Shown: positions 49,042 to 57,945 of the stretch, piece after piece
Layout of the letters: each line of letters opens with the position of its first letter
How positions within the stretch are numbered: position 1 is the stretch's first letter
Assembly: GCA_964392365.1 (NCBI GenBank)
Contig: CAYMPH010000001.1
Coordinates: forward strand, 450,060 to 514,059
DNA length: 64,000 bases
Direction: 5' to 3'
Source: CAYMPH01 sp964392365
Lineage (GTDB): Bacteria > Spirochaetota > UBA4802 > UBA5550
Program-made: the position numbers and the translations under genes
The notes under the pieces: generated by a model
Database searches by the model: none
What the model was told of the DNA's origin: nothing
Seen by the model: only the letters and a program-made list of their open reading frames with translations

Positions 49042-50361
49042 ATGAATTTTAAATCCGCCATTTTAATTTTTCTGATGATTATTTCTTTATCTGCTTATGC
49101 TCAGGAGAAAGAAGACACTCCGATTGACATCGGAAAAACTGAAACTGCCCAGTCAAAGGATTTCATTGAAGAATCGGGTGTTAAATTCAAATTCTCCGGA
49201 TATTTTAAAGACCTGTTCATGTATACAAGTACTGACGGGTATTCAGGTTCTCCTGTGGAAATGCCCGGCAATTTTAAAAATCTGATATCAAATATGCAGA
49301 GGATTAGGCTTTCTCCGGAATTGCAGCTGGCGAGTTTTCTTATTATTCATGCGGACTGGGATAATGAAATGGTGATGACTTCATACAATAAAAGTATTGA
49401 ATTCAATAACATGTGGATGCCGTCACAGTACAACAGTCTGTTTCATCCATCGTGGAACGTTTATGAAGATAACAGCGTTTTATACAGAACGAAACTGCAC
49501 AGGGCATATATGAAGATGAATCTGCCGATGTTCACATTCTCAATAGGCCGTCAGCAGATCAGATTCGGAAGCGGCAAGCTCTGGAATCCTCTTGATATAT
49601 TAAATCCTGTATCCCCGACTTATGTTGAAGGTGCTGAGGAACAGCAGGGAACCGATGCTGTTAAGATGGATGTTTTCTTTAATGAAAAAACAGAACTGAC
49701 ACTTGTATACGATCAGAAGAGAATGTTTGATAATATAAATGATATTCAGTATATAAACGGCAACAGTGTCGCGCGTTTTAAAACAACCTTTTCCGAAACT
49801 GATGTTGCTGTCATGGGGGGATGGGTTGCAAGAAAAGGTATTGCAGGCTTAGACGTATCTTCAGTTTTTTTTAAAGGTATCCTCAGGGGCGCACTTCTTT
49901 TTTCATATCCGGAAGATAAAAGCTGGTATTTTCAGTTAAATGCAGGTTATGAATATAATTTCCAGTTCGGACTTTCAATTACAGGTGAATATTTTTACAA
50001 TGGGAACGGCATGAACGCAAACACTTCCATGAAAACAGCCTTTACGCAGAGCATGTTCACAGGTATTAATCAGGGTAACTATTACAAATTTGCCAATCAG
50101 AGTCTTACATATAACCAGCATTATCTCGGCCTTGCTGTAGGCTATGAATTTCTTCCTTTGCTTCGTGGAGATTTCTTCACAATTTACGACATACAGGGAA
50201 ACGGTCTGTTCATGACGTTATCTCTTAAATATAATGTAATGGAAAATCTCGACGCAGTAATCGGAGGAATGTTCGGTTTTGTTTTCATTGGCAGCTCGTC
50301 AGATTTTCAGAATTTGAATAATCACCCTATGTTGTATGCAACACTTCAGCTGTATTTTTAA
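49042..50361 (+). CDS. Outer-membrane barrel protein of the export cluster
   Basis: The 439-aa product has a signal peptide (AILIFLMIISLSAYAQ) and a long beta-barrel region with alternating strands ending in a phenylalanine (YATLQLYF). RIGRQQIRFG-like FSIGRQQIRFGSGKLWNPLDIL resembles the alginate-export or DUF1302-type barrels that accompany LolA-like/RND clusters. It is the last gene of the cluster, 5 bases after the ATPase. It likely accepts or passes the cargo at the outer membrane. Confidence 0.75.
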   Translation: MNFKSAILIFLMIISLSAYAQEKEDTPIDIGKTETAQSKDFIEESGVKFKFSGYFKDLFMYTSTDGYSGSPVEMPGNFKNLISNMQRIRLSPELQLASFLIIHADWDNEMVMTSYNKSIEFNNMWMPSQYNSLFHPSWNVYEDNSVLYRTKLHRAYMKMNLPMFTFSIGRQQIRFGSGKLWNPLDILNPVSPTYVEGAEEQQGTDAVKMDVFFNEKTELTLVYDQKRMFDNINDIQYINGNSVARFKTTFSETDVAVMGGWVARKGIAGLDVSSVFFKGILRGALLFSYPEDKSWYFQLNAGYEYNFQFGLSITGEYFYNGNGMNANTSMKTAFTQSMFTGINQGNYYKFANQSLTYNQHYLGLAVGYEFLPLLRGDFFTIYDIQGNGLFMTLSLKYNVMENLDAVIGGMFGFVFIGSSSDFQNLNNHPMLYATLQLYF

Positions 50362-50398
50362 ATATGATTGAATATATGATTATTGTTTTGAAAAAACA

Positions 50399-50409
50399 GG
50401 AGTCAGAGC
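50399..50409 (+). repeat. RAYT-type repeat (variant)
   Basis: GGAGTCAGAGC, one base different from the main unit, is followed by ATCATT as at 51999. It lies between the export cluster and the BtrH-like pair. Confidence 0.55.
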
Positions 50410-50556
50410 ATCATTATTACTCCAATAAATTAATTTCTTAAAAGCATCAAGTTTTTATATTCGGAATAATTAGATTTATAATAATTCTTGACAATAAATT
50501 ATTTTGATAATTTTTTAAATGAATTAATCTTATCAATCATTTAGCAGGATGTTTAT

Positions 50557-50961
50557 ATGAAAGTTAATGAAGTGCCGCAGGACGGCAAGAGAATGCTTAA
50601 AACAACACTGCTTCAATATGCCGTCAATAATGAAGGAGCATTTGAAACAATTTCCTCTGACGGATGGGATCCGAGTTATTATGCATCATTAAATCTTCAG
50701 AAGGAATTCGGTGAACTTGCTGAGCAGGCAAAGGAGCGGGTACGGAATAATCAGTGTTCACCTCTTGAATACTTTATGTTTCGCGCTACTTTGGATCCCG
50801 ATGGCCTGGCTTTATTTTTGGATATCCCAAAGCGAAAAGTAAAAAAACACCTTACAGTTAAAGGATTCGAAAAATTAAGTGACGATATGCTTAAAAAGTA
50901 CGCACTTGTTTTACATACTGATGTTGAAACTATAAAAAAATTCAAGAGTACAATAAAATGA
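50557..50961 (+). CDS. Unknown 134-aa protein beside a BtrH-like gene
   Basis: The protein is soluble and mixed charged. Its C-terminal half (YFMFRATLDPDGLALFLDIPKRKVKKHL, then LKKYALVLHTDVETIKKF) has the rhythm of a helix-turn-helix domain (LALFLDIPKRKVKKH), so a DNA-binding role is possible. The N-terminus (GKRMLKTTLLQYAVNNEGAFE) is unassigned. Its stop overlaps the BtrH-like start by 4 bases, so the two are coupled. The -10 region and site are weak (agcaggatgtttATATG). Confidence 0.5.
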   Translation: MKVNEVPQDGKRMLKTTLLQYAVNNEGAFETISSDGWDPSYYASLNLQKEFGELAEQAKERVRNNQCSPLEYFMFRATLDPDGLALFLDIPKRKVKKHLTVKGFEKLSDDMLKKYALVLHTDVETIKKFKSTIK

Positions 50962-51977
50962 ATACAATAACAACACATACTCACTACCGCGGAGGGCATT
51001 GTGAATCCGGCTCCGTGTCTTCTCTGTTAAAAAATTTTGGTTATGATTTATCAGAGCCAATGGCTTTTGGAATTTCAAGCAATATCGGTTTCGTATATCT
51101 GCCATTTGTTAAAATATGGGGAAGGCCGCTTATTGCTTTTAGAATGATGCCCCAGTCTATAATTAGAGGAGTTCAGAAACGGCTTGATATAAAATTCTGG
51201 ATGAAAACATACAAATACGATCACCAAATGGAAGCAATGAAGGAGCTGGACAGCCTTTTATCGGAGGGAAGGCCTGTAGGAGTACAGCTGAATGTTTCTT
51301 TTCTTGAATATTTTATGGGTGATTTCAGGGTACCGATTAATCATCACACTGCAACAATTCACCGCAAGGAAGGTGATGAATACATTGTCAGTGATCCGTT
51401 ATTTGATAATACCGAGCGTGTCAAGTCTGATGATCTGCAGAAAGCCCGTTTTGCAAAAGGTCCCAATGCTCCTCGCGGATTTATATTTTATCCGCTTCAT
51501 GTTCCTGAAACAATAGATTATAAAAATGCCATAAGAAAATCAGTAAAACGTGCAGCTACAATGATGCTTCAGCCGATGTTTCCATATTATGGAATATTTG
51601 GAATCAAAACATTTTCAAGAGCAATAAAAAAGCTTCATAATCATCCGGATAAAAAATTTTTAAGAAATTTTATGGGGCATATTGTAATATTCCAGGAGGA
51701 GCAGGGAACAGGAGGGGGAGCTTTCAGGTATATGTACGCAGCTTTTCTCAAAGAGGCATATGATATGTTATTGATACCTGAACTTCTGGAAGCATCAAAA
51801 AAAATGGTAGCCGCCGGAGATAAATGGAGACTGTCTGCAGCTTCCTGCGGAAAATTTATTCAGGGCAAAACAGATACCGTTGATTTAAATAAGACAGCAC
51901 AATTATATCTTGAATGCGCAAAGGAAGAAAAGGAAGCTTATCTTTTGTTAAAAAAAATTAAATGGAATAAATATTAA
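50958..51977 (+). CDS. BtrH N-terminal/DUF4872-type protein
   Basis: The 339-aa protein begins HTHYRGGHCESGSVSSLLKNFG, in which GGHCESG carries the cysteine of the BtrH/C39-like acyltransferase fold. It continues with RPVGVQLNVSFLEYF, INHHTATIHRKEGDEYIVSDPLF (likely His and Asp of the triad) and a helical DUF4872-like C-terminus. In butirosin biosynthesis BtrH transfers an acyl group from a carrier protein to an aminoglycoside. No carrier protein is near, so here it may act on a different acyl donor or as a peptidase-like protein. It lies between RAYT-type repeats. Confidence 0.7.
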   Translation: MNTITTHTHYRGGHCESGSVSSLLKNFGYDLSEPMAFGISSNIGFVYLPFVKIWGRPLIAFRMMPQSIIRGVQKRLDIKFWMKTYKYDHQMEAMKELDSLLSEGRPVGVQLNVSFLEYFMGDFRVPINHHTATIHRKEGDEYIVSDPLFDNTERVKSDDLQKARFAKGPNAPRGFIFYPLHVPETIDYKNAIRKSVKRAATMMLQPMFPYYGIFGIKTFSRAIKKLHNHPDKKFLRNFMGHIVIFQEEQGTGGGAFRYMYAAFLKEAYDMLLIPELLEASKKMVAAGDKWRLSAASCGKFIQGKTDTVDLNKTAQLYLECAKEEKEAYLLLKKIKWNKY

Positions 51978-51998
51978 AATTTTTTTAATTATAAAATA

Positions 51999-52116
51999 GG
52001 GGTCAGAGCATCATTTTTATCCATATATTTATTGATCTTTGTTCGGTTTTTTAGCTGTTTTAATGAAGGAATACTATTGAATTTTTATTAAAATATGAAA
52101 AAGTATGCTCTGACCC
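51999..52116. repeat. RAYT-type inverted repeat pair
   Basis: GGGGTCAGAGC (51999..52009) and GCTCTGACCC (52107..52116) are inverted with a 97-base loop. The second copy lies in the leader of the YkgJ-like gene. Confidence 0.65.
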
Positions 52117-52148
52117 TTAAAAAAACTATTGAGATAATATATACCATT

Positions 52149-52457
52149 ATGAAAAAAGAATGCATCCGCTGCGGGAATTGCTGTCAGACTGACTTTTTTG
52201 CCTATTCGTGCAATGAGGATATTGAACGCTGGAAGAATGAAAACCGGACAGATATCTTAAATATAGTCAGCGGGGAAAACCGGATATGGGCAGGCGATAA
52301 TATTATCACTTCTGACGGAAATTCAGTGATTCCCTGTTCCTGCGCAATGATTAATAAAAAAATATATACCTGCAGCATTTATGAAACACGCCCTATGGTA
52401 TGCAGGGATTTTGCAGCAGGGGGGTCCAGGCTCTGTCCTTTGTATACAAATCCTTAA
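52149..52457 (+). CDS. YkgJ-family cysteine-cluster protein
   Basis: From the ATG at 52149 the product is 102 aa and starts KKECIRCGNCCQTDFFAY, the CxxCxxCC start of the YkgJ/zinc- or iron-cluster family. Further cysteines follow (IPCSCAMINKKIYTCSIYETRPMVCRDF, with YETRPMVCRDF diagnostic). It may bind an Fe-S cluster; its function is unknown. An upstream ATG at 52095 would place a RAYT repeat in the coding region, so I reject it. It ends just before the alcohol dehydrogenase. Confidence 0.75.
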   Translation: MKKECIRCGNCCQTDFFAYSCNEDIERWKNENRTDILNIVSGENRIWAGDNIITSDGNSVIPCSCAMINKKIYTCSIYETRPMVCRDFAAGGSRLCPLYTNP

Positions 52458-52488
52458 TGCAGCTGGATTAAAATTATGGAGAAACTAT

Positions 52489-53589
52489 ATGCAGTTCAAA
52501 TATTATATGCCCGTAAGTGTTTTTTTCGGAAGGAACTGTATTGAAAAAAACAGCAGTGAATTTTTATCGTTCGGGGAAAAGGCATTAATCGTAACAGGAA
52601 AAAAATCTGCTGAAAAAAACGGATCATTTGCTGATGTAAAAAAAGCTCTTGAGAGCGTAAAAATAACCTATGCGCACTATAACAAAATTGAACCTAATCC
52701 GACAGTAGAAAATGTCCGTGAAGCTGCAATCTTTGCAAGAGAATCCGGCGCAGATTTTATAATCGGCATAGGCGGAGGTTCCCCTCTTGATGCAGCAAAA
52801 GCGATTGCGATTCTTGCTGTTAATGATATAGATGACGAAGCTTTATTCGGAGGCAGATATAATATCAAACCTCTTCCGGTTGTTGCAATACCTACAACTG
52901 CCGGTACAGGAAGCGAAGTTACACCCTATTCAATTCTTACATATAAAAAAATCAGCAATAAGAGAAGTATAGGCTCTGATTCCATATTTCCGAAAGCAGC
53001 GTTTCTTGATCCGGTGTATACCAATTCTTTATCAGCAGAAATTACAGTAAATACCGCTGTTGACGCTTTATCCCACGCTATTGAAGGATACCTCTCGATC
53101 AGGGCAACAGAGGTGATTACACCTTATGCATTGGAAAGTATAAGACTAATTGGAGAATGCATCTCTGAACTTAAAGAAATTAATGTAAAAGATGAAGTGA
53201 GAGAAAAATTACTTTATGCTTCTATGCTTGCCGGGATTGTCATAGCCCATACAGGCACAACTGCAGTACATGCTATGGGGTATCCGCTGACTTACCATAG
53301 GAATATCGACCATGGCAGAGCAAATGGTCTTGTGCTAAGTCATTACCTGAAATTTCTTGAGCCATCTACAGAAAAGGTCAGACACATAATAGAAACTGCA
53401 GGCATGAAAAGTGTTGATGATTTCGGCAAAGTATTAGACAAACTATTCGGAGAAAAAGAGATACTCTCTGAATCAGAAATTGAAGAATTTACTAAAACTG
53501 CAATGTCTGCTAAAAATATAAAAAATACATTGCCTCAGCCTGAAGAAAAAGATATAAAAAAAATATTCAAAGAATCATTTAAAAGATGA
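52489..53589 (+). CDS. Iron-containing alcohol dehydrogenase
   Basis: From the ATG with GGAG 7 bases upstream the product is 366 aa. It has the family pattern: GGGSPLDAAKAIA for NAD(P), TTAGTGSEVT, DALSHAIEGYLS (metal His) and HRNIDHGRANGL (further His ligands). It reduces an aldehyde or ketone or oxidises the alcohol. The substrate is unknown. A longer frame from 52381 overlaps the YkgJ gene and is rejected. Confidence 0.9.
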   Translation: MQFKYYMPVSVFFGRNCIEKNSSEFLSFGEKALIVTGKKSAEKNGSFADVKKALESVKITYAHYNKIEPNPTVENVREAAIFARESGADFIIGIGGGSPLDAAKAIAILAVNDIDDEALFGGRYNIKPLPVVAIPTTAGTGSEVTPYSILTYKKISNKRSIGSDSIFPKAAFLDPVYTNSLSAEITVNTAVDALSHAIEGYLSIRATEVITPYALESIRLIGECISELKEINVKDEVREKLLYASMLAGIVIAHTGTTAVHAMGYPLTYHRNIDHGRANGLVLSHYLKFLEPSTEKVRHIIETAGMKSVDDFGKVLDKLFGEKEILSESEIEEFTKTAMSAKNIKNTLPQPEEKDIKKIFKESFKR

Positions 53590-53711
53590 TTGCGCATCAA
53601 TCCGGAGTAAAACTTTAGGCAAAAACAAAGTTTATTTTTTAATTTTATCAATTTTTTATTGCAAATCTTTATTCGCTCTATATAATGTTTAAAAAAAAAG
53701 GAGATAGGTAT

Positions 53712-53975
53712 ATGAAGAAAAAATTTAAAATATTCAAAAGCTGCCTGCTTGCATTTTTTATTCTATTTTCAAGCATATATCTCGTAATCAATTATGCTGA
53801 AGCTGCTGTTGGCTCAAAATGGGAGTATAAAATTGTTGATGGTAAATGTGGGATGGGAGGAGTAGATAAACAAGAAACTGTTGCTATTATGAATCAGTAT
53901 GGTAATGAAGGATGGGAATTTGCCGGTTTTATCAGCACTTCATGTGTTTTTGTAATGAAAAGACAGATCAAATAA
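53712..53975 (+). CDS. Secreted DUF4177-like small protein
   Basis: From the ATG with AAAGGAG upstream the product is 87 aa: a signal peptide (SCLLAFFILFSSIYLVINYAEA) then KWEYKIVDGK, the segment LNxxGNEGWE in the form MNQYGNEGWEFAGF, and VFVMKRQI. That is the DUF4177 fold, a small beta/alpha protein of unknown role. Two cysteines in the mature part may form a disulfide. Confidence 0.7.
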   Translation: MKKKFKIFKSCLLAFFILFSSIYLVINYAEAAVGSKWEYKIVDGKCGMGGVDKQETVAIMNQYGNEGWEFAGFISTSCVFVMKRQIK

Positions 53976-53988
53976 AATAGTTCCAAAA

Positions 53989-54038
53989 TTTTATCCATCT
54001 CTTAATTTGTTTTATCAGCAATTAAGGGATGGATAAAA
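53989..54038. terminator. Bidirectional terminator
   Basis: TTTTATCCATCTCTTAATT (53989..54007) pairs with AATTAAGGGATGGATAAAA (54020..54038), one mismatch, flanked by A/T-runs. It ends the small secreted protein and the convergent RluA gene. Confidence 0.8.
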
Positions 54039-54066
54039 TAAAATATTGAGCCTTAAGTTTGTCATT

Positions 54067-54855
54067 TTAAATACTATATTCCATCGTTTTTTCATCATAT
54101 AGTCCGATCTCATGTAAATCCAGATTTCCAATTTTCTCCGCAATATGAAAAGGCAGCGGAGCTGTAATAATTATGCGCTTTTGCGATACCGGATGATTGA
54201 ATCCAAGACTTAATGCATGCAGGCAGATTATTCCATCTTCAAAATTTTCGTCTGATCCGTAGAACCTGTCGCCTGCAATAGGCATGCCCTGGGAAGACAT
54301 CTGCACCCGTATCTGGTGGCGTTTTCCTGTAATGAGTTTAATCAGCACAGGGCTGTATTCGCCCTGCCTCTTCAGCATCATGTACTTAAGTGAAACAGTT
54401 GCTGCCCGTGGTGTGCCTTGCTCAACAATATATGCCCTGTCTCTTTTACGAACATAGTACTGATCAAGAGTTTCCCAGCTATTATCTCCGGAATTTTCCG
54501 GAATAGTTTTAACAATAGCAAAATAATATTTATCTATCCTTCCATTTTTCATATCGGATGAGAGTATGCCTGCTGCTTCCGTTGTTTTTGCAAAAAGCAT
54601 TGTTCCTGATACAGGACGGTCAAGTCTGTGAATGGGGGCATGATATATATTTTTATCATCAAATGTTTTTTTCAGATATTCTTCTACCAGTGAGCTTAAA
54701 GACTGGCGTCCGGTGCTGTCTTTCATAGAGAGAATGCCTGCCTGCTTATTTGCGATAAGAACAGCATCATCTTCATAAAGAATCTGCGGGTTTATGGAAT
54801 TAGAATAAGTATAATCGTTATTGCCGTCAGGCACGGTGTTAATTTTTTCAGACAT
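54067..54855 (-). CDS. RluA-family pseudouridine synthase
   Basis: The 262-aa protein has the RluA catalytic motif HRLDRPVSGTMLF (Asp nucleophile), NKQAGIL at the start of the fold, and LITGKRHQIRVQMSSQGMPIAGD, where GRHQIR-like KRHQIR is typical. It isomerises uridine in rRNA or tRNA. No S4 domain is visible. It lies upstream of a promoter-like motif on the minus strand (54941). Confidence 0.88.
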   Translation of the reverse strand: MSEKINTVPDGNNDYTYSNSINPQILYEDDAVLIANKQAGILSMKDSTGRQSLSSLVEEYLKKTFDDKNIYHAPIHRLDRPVSGTMLFAKTTEAAGILSSDMKNGRIDKYYFAIVKTIPENSGDNSWETLDQYYVRKRDRAYIVEQGTPRAATVSLKYMMLKRQGEYSPVLIKLITGKRHQIRVQMSSQGMPIAGDRFYGSDENFEDGIICLHALSLGFNHPVSQKRIIITAPLPFHIAEKIGNLDLHEIGLYDEKTMEYSI

Positions 54856-54940
54856 TTATTTTTTCCTTATACGTGAAAAGCATATATCTTAATAAAATCT
54901 GCAATATTTTTTTTAATTATTGTCTGGAGAATAATTTTAT

Positions 54941-54952
54941 GAATTATAGTTG
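54941..54952 (-). promoter_or_regulatory. ACTATAATTC promoter-like motif, rluA
   Basis: The minus strand reads CAACTATAATTC, 86 bases before the RluA start. Confidence 0.4.
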
Positions 54953-55067
54953 TTTTAACTTGCGATATGTTGAAATTTATCTCCTGTACAACTGTAAAAA
55001 CTTTTTTTGTTTCGAATTTTTTAATAAAGTGTATTAAGAGTATTAAGAAAAAGAGGGAAATATTATT

Positions 55068-57071
55068 ATGTTGTTATTTATGAAAAAATTTAACCACTCA
55101 CTCTATTTTGAAATAATAAAAAGAATATTTGTTATTCCTGTTCTATTAACTTTAATTTGTTTAATTACTATTCATTTGAATGCTCAGGAAAATGCAGATA
55201 CTTATCATAATAAAGGCTGGGAACAGGTAAATGCCGGAAATTTTATAAAGGCTGAAGAGTTATTCCGGAAAGCAGTTGATTTAAATGCTGCTATTGGAAA
55301 TTTTCAAAGGAGTCTGGGCTGGATATTATACGATAAATTAAACCGGCCGTCAGAAGCAATTATCTATCTTATAAAAGCAGCAGATTTAATTCCTGATGAT
55401 ACAAATTCTCTTCTTGATTTAGCATTAGCTTATGATAAACTTAAGAAGTATGAACTCTCGATTTCTGCATTTGACAGGTCATTGATACTTTTCAAAAAAC
55501 TTAATAAAAATCCGCCGGTCTGGGTATATCTCTCATCAGCCTCAAGCAGTATATGGGGTATTAAAACTCCAAATTATAAAAATGCAATCGGCTATCTGAA
55601 AAAAGTCATAGACAATGACTACGATGACAAATCAAAAAAAACTGCTTATGACTGGCTGTCATTTTCACTGCTTGAATTAAAGCAATATAATGAAGTATTG
55701 CTCACTATGAATAAAGCTGTAGAATTTGATAAAACATCCTCACTCTTTATTCGGAGAAAAGCCGCTGCTCTGGAAAATCTGGGAAGGCTGGATGAAAGTC
55801 TCAATGAACTTTTAAAAGCAGCTTCATTATCTGAAAATGAACCATGGGTATACGTAGAACTTGGCAATATTTACTTTAAATTAAAAAAACATAGAGACGC
55901 AATAGATTGCTATGAAAAAGCAATTCCCGTGTTTAAAAATACAAATCAGAAAATACCTTCATGGATTTATAACAATATAGCAGCGTGGTCATTATTTGAT
56001 TTAAATCCTAAAGACTACAATCGCGTAATTAAATATGCCGGTTTTATAATTGAAGGTGATTCCGGGATAAAGCAGAAAGAGGATGCTTATAAATATCTTT
56101 CTCAAGCTTATTATCAGCAGAATAAATTAAAAGAAGCAATTGAGTATTCCAGGCTTGCAGGTAATAATTTCTGGCTGGCAAAAATGCTAAGCCCGCGGAC
56201 AATTATTTTCAATATGACATTTAAGTTCAGCAAACTGATGAAAAAAATATACGCAAATGTTCATCCAGGGATTGTTTCATTTAACCTGCCGATGGATACT
56301 GCTTATCAGAAATTTATATCTCTTGATAGCAATATTCCTTATAAAGAAATTATCAGACATGGAAGATTCAATACAGTGTATTATGATTTTTCAAAGGGAT
56401 TTCCGGATTTATTAAAATTAAAAATTACAGTGAAGAATGAAATCATCAGCCAGTTACCTGATACTGTTGCTTCCTATTCAGGTTCTGATCAGGAATTGTC
56501 CTACTTTGCTGATCTGAAGACGGATTACTACGATTTAAATAATCCGTTTTTATTGGAAAAATTAAAGGAAATAACAAATGGAATATCGAATCAAAAAGAA
56601 AAGATATTTGCAATTCATAAATGGATAGCTGAAAATATTCCGCATATAAGCACTTTAAATCCGGATATAACTCCTGACCAATGGCCGGACTATAAAACAG
56701 TAAGTGAAATAGTAAAAGGAAAAAAAGGACACTGTGCGCATATTTCTGCAGTTTTTATTGCAATGTGCCGTATTCAGAAAATTCCGGTAAGAATGATAAA
56801 TGGAATTACAATCAGTCCTGATATAAATAAGACGAAGGGAAAGACTGAATGGCATTATGTTGTTGAGTTTTATGATACTGAAAAAAATACGTGGATATAC
56901 GTTGAACCTCAAAGTTTATCGAACTTCGGAATCAACCAGTTCTGGCATGTTGTTTTTGATACGGAAACTAAAGATCAGAAACCGGATAATTTTCTGAGGA
57001 TTAACGATTTTTTATTTGAAACGCAATACTATGATCCGGAAAATCACTGCAAATTTGAGGTTATCCAATAG
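55068..57071 (+). CDS. Exported TPR-transglutaminase-like protein
   Basis: The 667-aa product has a signal peptide (VIPVLLTLICLITIHLNAQ, around residue 40), TPR repeats over about residues 45-360 (HNKGWEQVNAGNFIKAEELF; VYVELGNIYFKLKKHRDAI), then a transglutaminase-like domain (about 500-640). The core cysteine is in KKGHCAHISAVFIAMC, the histidine in TEWHYVVEFYD and an acidic partner shortly after. It is probably a periplasmic cysteine protease- or cross-linking-type enzyme on peptide substrates, with TPRs for binding. The product of the start codon is uncertain by four residues (ATG at 55080). Confidence 0.8.
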   Translation: MLLFMKKFNHSLYFEIIKRIFVIPVLLTLICLITIHLNAQENADTYHNKGWEQVNAGNFIKAEELFRKAVDLNAAIGNFQRSLGWILYDKLNRPSEAIIYLIKAADLIPDDTNSLLDLALAYDKLKKYELSISAFDRSLILFKKLNKNPPVWVYLSSASSSIWGIKTPNYKNAIGYLKKVIDNDYDDKSKKTAYDWLSFSLLELKQYNEVLLTMNKAVEFDKTSSLFIRRKAAALENLGRLDESLNELLKAASLSENEPWVYVELGNIYFKLKKHRDAIDCYEKAIPVFKNTNQKIPSWIYNNIAAWSLFDLNPKDYNRVIKYAGFIIEGDSGIKQKEDAYKYLSQAYYQQNKLKEAIEYSRLAGNNFWLAKMLSPRTIIFNMTFKFSKLMKKIYANVHPGIVSFNLPMDTAYQKFISLDSNIPYKEIIRHGRFNTVYYDFSKGFPDLLKLKITVKNEIISQLPDTVASYSGSDQELSYFADLKTDYYDLNNPFLLEKLKEITNGISNQKEKIFAIHKWIAENIPHISTLNPDITPDQWPDYKTVSEIVKGKKGHCAHISAVFIAMCRIQKIPVRMINGITISPDINKTKGKTEWHYVVEFYDTEKNTWIYVEPQSLSNFGINQFWHVVFDTETKDQKPDNFLRINDFLFETQYYDPENHCKFEVIQ

Positions 57072-57078
57072 ATGAAAT

Positions 57079-57111
57079 TAATGCTGAATCAATAAACCAG
57101 ATTCAGCATTA
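57079..57111. terminator. Bidirectional terminator
   Basis: TAATGCTGAATC (57079..57090) pairs perfectly with GATTCAGCATTA (57100..57111) over a 9-base loop. It lies between the TPR-transglutaminase gene and the convergent secreted protein. Confidence 0.85.
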
Positions 57112-57116
57112 AAAAT

Positions 57117-57812
57117 TTATTTAATTTCTATTGTACCAGCAGCAACCGGCTCGCCTTTGCACAGCATGGTTTTCCATACCTGTCTATATGGATCCCACTC
57201 GTAGTTTATTACAATACTATGATATAGCTGTATGTATAATTTATACCCGGGTTTAGCATTGGCAAGCCATTCTTTCAGACTTCCTCCGGAATAATTTTCA
57301 GGATCATTGGGATTCAGGTCCTCCCATGTGCATCCATCGTCGCTCATGTTCATTATCTCAGTTGGATTATATTTCATCATGCTGAAGTCTGACCAATCGG
57401 GTGTATCCCCAAGTTTTTTCGGCCAGACAGATCTTGAGGTCATCTCAGATCGTCCCTTTACATTATGTGAAGTCCATATCTGCAAAACAAGTCTTTCAGA
57501 ACCTGCAACAATTTTCTGCGGATCATAATCATTTTTCTTTAAATTTAAATAATGCCCGTAAGTTTTACCGTCTTTTAAAAATATCGCTAAGGAAATAGTT
57601 GATCCGGGACCCCCTTTAACATAGAAAATGCCGTCTTTATAATCAAACAGGGATTTATCGAATTTATTTCTATTAGGTAATCCTTTATCCGAAGCAACAA
57701 CTGTTCCTGTGCCGAATGTCTGAATATACTGCTTGTCAATTGCCTGCGAATATACAGCATCTAAAATAAATAAAACAAAGACGAGTAAAAAAGAAATTTT
57801 CTTTAAAGTCAT
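57117..57812 (-). CDS. Secreted protein, unknown
   Basis: From the ATG with AAAGGAG upstream (an in-frame ATG at 57842 lacks one) the product is 231 aa with a signal peptide (KKISFLLVFVLFILDAVYS). The rest is globular, rich in Trp, Tyr, Gly and Asp (IWTSHN, WPKKLGDTPDWSDFS, DDGCTWEDLNPND). I recognise no family. It may be a secreted binding protein. A promoter-like motif lies 65 bases upstream. Confidence 0.6.
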   Translation of the reverse strand: MTLKKISFLLVFVLFILDAVYSQAIDKQYIQTFGTGTVVASDKGLPNRNKFDKSLFDYKDGIFYVKGGPGSTISLAIFLKDGKTYGHYLNLKKNDYDPQKIVAGSERLVLQIWTSHNVKGRSEMTSRSVWPKKLGDTPDWSDFSMMKYNPTEIMNMSDDGCTWEDLNPNDPENYSGGSLKEWLANAKPGYKLYIQLYHSIVINYEWDPYRQVWKTMLCKGEPVAAGTIEIK

Positions 57813-57876
57813 CAAATTAACTCCTTTGTTGGTTTCAAACAAGATTTATTTAACATTTACTGCTAGAAGGCAGAAA

Positions 57877-57894
57877 GTCAAGAATTATAGTTGA
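57877..57894 (-). promoter_or_regulatory. ACTATAATTC promoter-like motif, secreted protein
   Basis: The minus strand reads TCAACTATAATTCTTGAC, identical over 18 bases to 41350..41367. It is 65 bases before the start at 57812. Confidence 0.45.
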
Positions 57895-57945
57895 TTTAGA
57901 TTCTTATAATGGACTTTCATAAATAGACACTAAAGGAAAAAAAGA

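Noticed and set aside
52381..52488. Upstream start for the alcohol dehydrogenase
   Set aside because: The extension overlaps the cysteine-cluster gene in another frame, whereas the ATG at 52489 has a good GGAG site and the family's usual start.
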